Assembly (NCBI GenBank): GCA_018881555.1
Contig: JACAXG010000032.1
Coordinates: forward strand, 508,837-572,836
DNA length: 64,000 bases
Origin: Amblyornis subalaris
Lineage: Eukaryota > Chordata > Aves > Passeriformes > Ptilonorhynchidae
Direction: 5' to 3'
Position numbers and translations under genes: made by a program. Within the stretch, counting starts at the first letter, position 1. Each line of letters opens with the position of its first letter. Of the stretch, positions 61,383 through 64,000 are shown one piece after another. The notes under the pieces are model-generated. The model made no database searches. It was given only the letters and a program-made list of their open reading frames with translations, and was not told where the DNA came from.

Positions 61383-64000
61383 TTTTCTTCACCGATGGAG
61401 TACTGCAACTCTTATAAAGTTTGCTGAGAGAGTTTGTGCAGTCTCCACACTCTGAAGTTTTGAAGACTTACTTAAAAAAAGCCAACATATGATCAGATCC
61501 AGTGTTAGCAATACTCTTTCCCCGAGTCAAAAGTGGGACTACAGGCTTCCAAGAGTCAATCCAACCAATATCTCTATGATTTTATTATCTAAAAATCCCT
61601 AAACTTTCACATACTACTTCAGACCCTTTGGAAGGCTAGAGGACAGATTTTACCCTTGGATTTGCACTAAGCTTCCACTGATGTTAATGAGAATTAGGAA
61701 CCTCTGATAAAGATGAGGTTTTGGCATCAGAATGGAAATTCAAATGATACATTTAAGACATATGTCAGATTTTTCAGAAAGATTTTATAAGTGATGTATT
61801 TGCTGGGAAAGGTCAACTGACAGGCATCTTATTATTAATGATAATGTCTAAAAGAAGAGATCCTTTTCTCTGAACTGGATATGACATTACAGTGGGACTT
61901 GGAGCCTGTGGCTAACCGATACCATACATCTTAATAGGGCTGCAGACCTCCCTGGGGAACGTGCTATCAAATCTTTAAAGCCAATTTATGGAAGGAAATT
62001 GCAGACAGCTTGAAAACATCCATGATCCTTTACCCTGACATTGGCTTGTTAAGATTGTGCCATGACTTTGTGTCACTGTTCTTTCTTATTTTGGTCTTTC
62101 ACTTTATCTGACTTTGACTTTCATGTCATGTCTTATATATCACTTTGTCTCTTCCATCCCACCATCACCTCCTCCCTTTTCCTATTTCAGGTATGACAGG
62201 ATCTATTTATTTTCTCATGTGTGTGCTCTCCACACACAATTAATGAACAACACTTGTGGGGGCTTTTTCATACAAAAATTTATTTTCCCTGCAAATGACA
62301 CCTTCCATTTCACAGATTGGTCCTTAGGTAGGATCTTTGAGATAGGTATTGTGAACANTATGGGTTTGGAGCCTATGGTACACTGTAGAGTCCATTTCTT
62401 CTTCTTAGTCTCAGCAGTCCAAATTACTTGTCCCAGCGCTTCCATTATTTTTTTCAGTAAAGNGGAGAATGAGTCAAAATCTTTCCATTCCCTTTACAAA
62501 AGCTTGTCTGTTTTCACTGCCTATCTGAGTACAAAATTGCCATATCATAGTTCAGTTCAACTCATAGCAAGGACACCACGACTTTATAGTTCAGCTGTTT
62601 ACTTGCAAGACCAAGGACCATGATGTATTTTCAAACTTTAATGTTTTCCACCTGAGGAAACAAATATCTTAGAATGATAGGAAAGCAGGTTCCTCCAAAT
62701 TGTCAGGAGGGAGAAAATAAGAGACTCTACAAACAAACAAAAAAAGGGACAGAGTTGTCCAAGCAATATTTTTTATTATTATTTGTGGCAAATGAATACT
62801 GTTTTTATTGTCCTGACCTAGTGTCAAATTTGATTTGAAAGTATTGAAAATTTTTTCCTCGAAAGAAGAAGTCAGAGATGGAGTCTGAGGAGGAGTTACC
62901 ATGCTTTTCCCTTTGAACCATTTCTGTGAGAAAGAAGTCCCCAAAAGGAGCTAAAAGCCAGACTCAGTTTCACTCTTTCTTTCACCCCTTCTTACACCTC
63001 ATCCCAGAGAAGCTTAGGAAACTCCCTTCCAGAGGCAGAGGCATCAGTCTTTTCCTGTGACACAAGGAGCTCCCCTTCTGTTATCAGACTTCCCACTTCC
63101 TGAAGGAGACCTGGAGCTATTGCATGGAAAAGAAATTCCTTTGTCAGTCTGTAAATGGTACTTAAATGTATCTTTTTGCTGTTCCCACTTTGCTTGAGTT
63201 AGAGTGCTCTGTCAAGAATAAAAGATCGTGCTTTGATTGATTTGTATTTTACCATGAATTGTAAAGTAAAAATGAGAACTATGAGCCACCATAACATTTC
63301 CACTCACCTGAAGGCAAATTTCCTCCTCTGGTAAATCAAGATTTGAATTCCAGAAATATGCTTTATTTTCCTTAGAATAAGAACAAATGTGAGTTAATGC
63401 AGACCTAAAGATTAAAATGAAAGAAAAATTATATTGGATTTGTAGCTACTTAATCAGAAAATGCAGAGTTGCGTTCTTATGCCAATAGCTTGGGTTGTTT
63501 CAAAAAAAGAGTTTGAAAAAATATGCCTGTGATCATGTTTAAATAGCAAAGTTGAAAGGAGAAAAAGTAGGATATTTATTGAAAATTGAAAATAATGTTA
63601 AGAAATTCCAAAACCTAAGACATTTTCAAAAAGTCATTTTACTTTTGCTTTGTCTGCTCTCTTTGACTAGCATGCAGAAAAAAATAATGCCCTCTAGGTT
63701 TGGTGGGTAAAAGGAAGGTTTTGAGAACTGAAAAAAACATGTTGCTTTTCTTTTCAATGCAATTTTTCAGAAAGGTAACACTTTTACAGAACACAAAGAA
63801 AAATACAAAGGTAAGAAATATTTTAAAAGCCTCTCAAGCTCTACTGCTCCTCAGTGGTTGCTTAAAAAATTGAGAGTTGGGAGATTTTAAAAAGTGCTAT
63901 TTATTTATATAGGTGCCTACACATGAATTCCTACTTAACAGTAATTGCACAACCGAACATGCATCAAATAAAGTGTGAGCAATTAAACCCCTTTGCCAAC
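61383..64000. other. Unique sequence at the right end, no gene confirmed
   Basis: Several minus-strand segments between 62.46 and 63.72 kb have splice-like edges and can be chained with consistent phase to a stop. Pooled codon-position GC is flat (about 37/40/36%), so they are not called. A 169-codon plus-strand frame at 62.11-62.62 kb has no motif. The last 600 bp are AT-rich. Confidence 0.38.

Noticed and set aside
60943..61455. Long Arg/Glu/Lys/Gly-rich and Ser/Leu/Phe-rich frames on both strands.
   Set aside because: They are translations of a purine microsatellite whose units contain no stop codons.
62114..62623. 169-codon plus-strand open frame.
   Set aside because: No start context, splice or motif support. 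The opposite strand is also open, and the length is within chance for this composition.
62463..63724. A chain of five minus-strand segments with good splice-like edges (including a CAG|GTGAGT donor near 63306) that can be joined in consistent phase to a stop codon.
   Set aside because: Counted by hand over about 126 codons, GC at the three codon positions is flat (about 37/40/36%), as in non-coding DNA. Sites were chosen among several options to fit, and no protein family was recognised. Spliced reads would reverse this.
63772..63811. 40 bp plus-strand segment between a strong acceptor and an AAAG|GTAAGA donor.
   Set aside because: About one such coincidence is expected per window of this size, and nothing upstream or downstream supports it.

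Overview
The window looks like bird nuclear DNA from an intergenic or deep intronic region. The main evidence is about sixteen fragments of CR1 LINE retrotransposons in both orientations. Most are 5'-truncated copies that keep the 3' end with the avian-type ATTCTATG/ATTCTGTG tail. Together they cover roughly 5-6% of the window, a usual density for birds. There is also one solo-LTR-like element and there are two long purine microsatellites. About 120 isolated single N bases suggest a gap-filled draft assembly. A passerine is possible from the style of the LTR, but this is not proven.

No protein-coding gene can be assigned with confidence. Open frames of 60-220 codons are scattered on both strands, as expected by chance in AT-rich DNA. 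The longest cross CR1 copies or microsatellites. Two short segments have splice-like edges and some coding character, and they are listed as low-confidence exon candidates: 49152-49351 and 57202-57414 (minus strand). No rRNA, tRNA, CRISPR array or bacterial-type element was seen.

Layout: 1-4.2 kb has three minus-strand CR1 pieces and a GC-richer block at 3.04-3.61 kb. 4.2-16.6 kb is mostly unique sequence with two plus-strand CR1 3' ends (6.9 and 13.8 kb) and a perfect 2 x 42 bp tandem duplication (8.86 kb). 16.6-16.86 kb is a pentanucleotide purine microsatellite. 17-23.5 kb is unique and AT-rich. 23.5-25.0 kb holds a very old CR1 reverse-transcriptase remnant followed by a younger, internally deleted CR1. 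25-32.4 kb is unique. 32.4-33.6 kb pairs an ancient minus-strand CR1 coding remnant with a younger plus-strand CR1. 36-51 kb has further CR1 fragments and the first copy of a 146 bp dispersed repeat (46.8 kb). 55.1-56.2 kb is a repeat nest: a CR1 on the minus strand, then an LTR-like element flanked by pieces resembling a CR1 tail. 57.2 kb has the better exon candidate and 57.7 kb the second copy of the 146 bp repeat. 61.0-61.4 kb is a 398 bp purine tract with a 5-N gap. The last 2.6 kb is unique.

No set of genes working together can be described. The history that can be read is repeated CR1 insertion over a long period, at least one ERV-type insertion, microsatellite expansion and small tandem duplications. 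Several repeat-free AT-rich blocks may be conserved non-coding elements, but this cannot be shown from one sequence.
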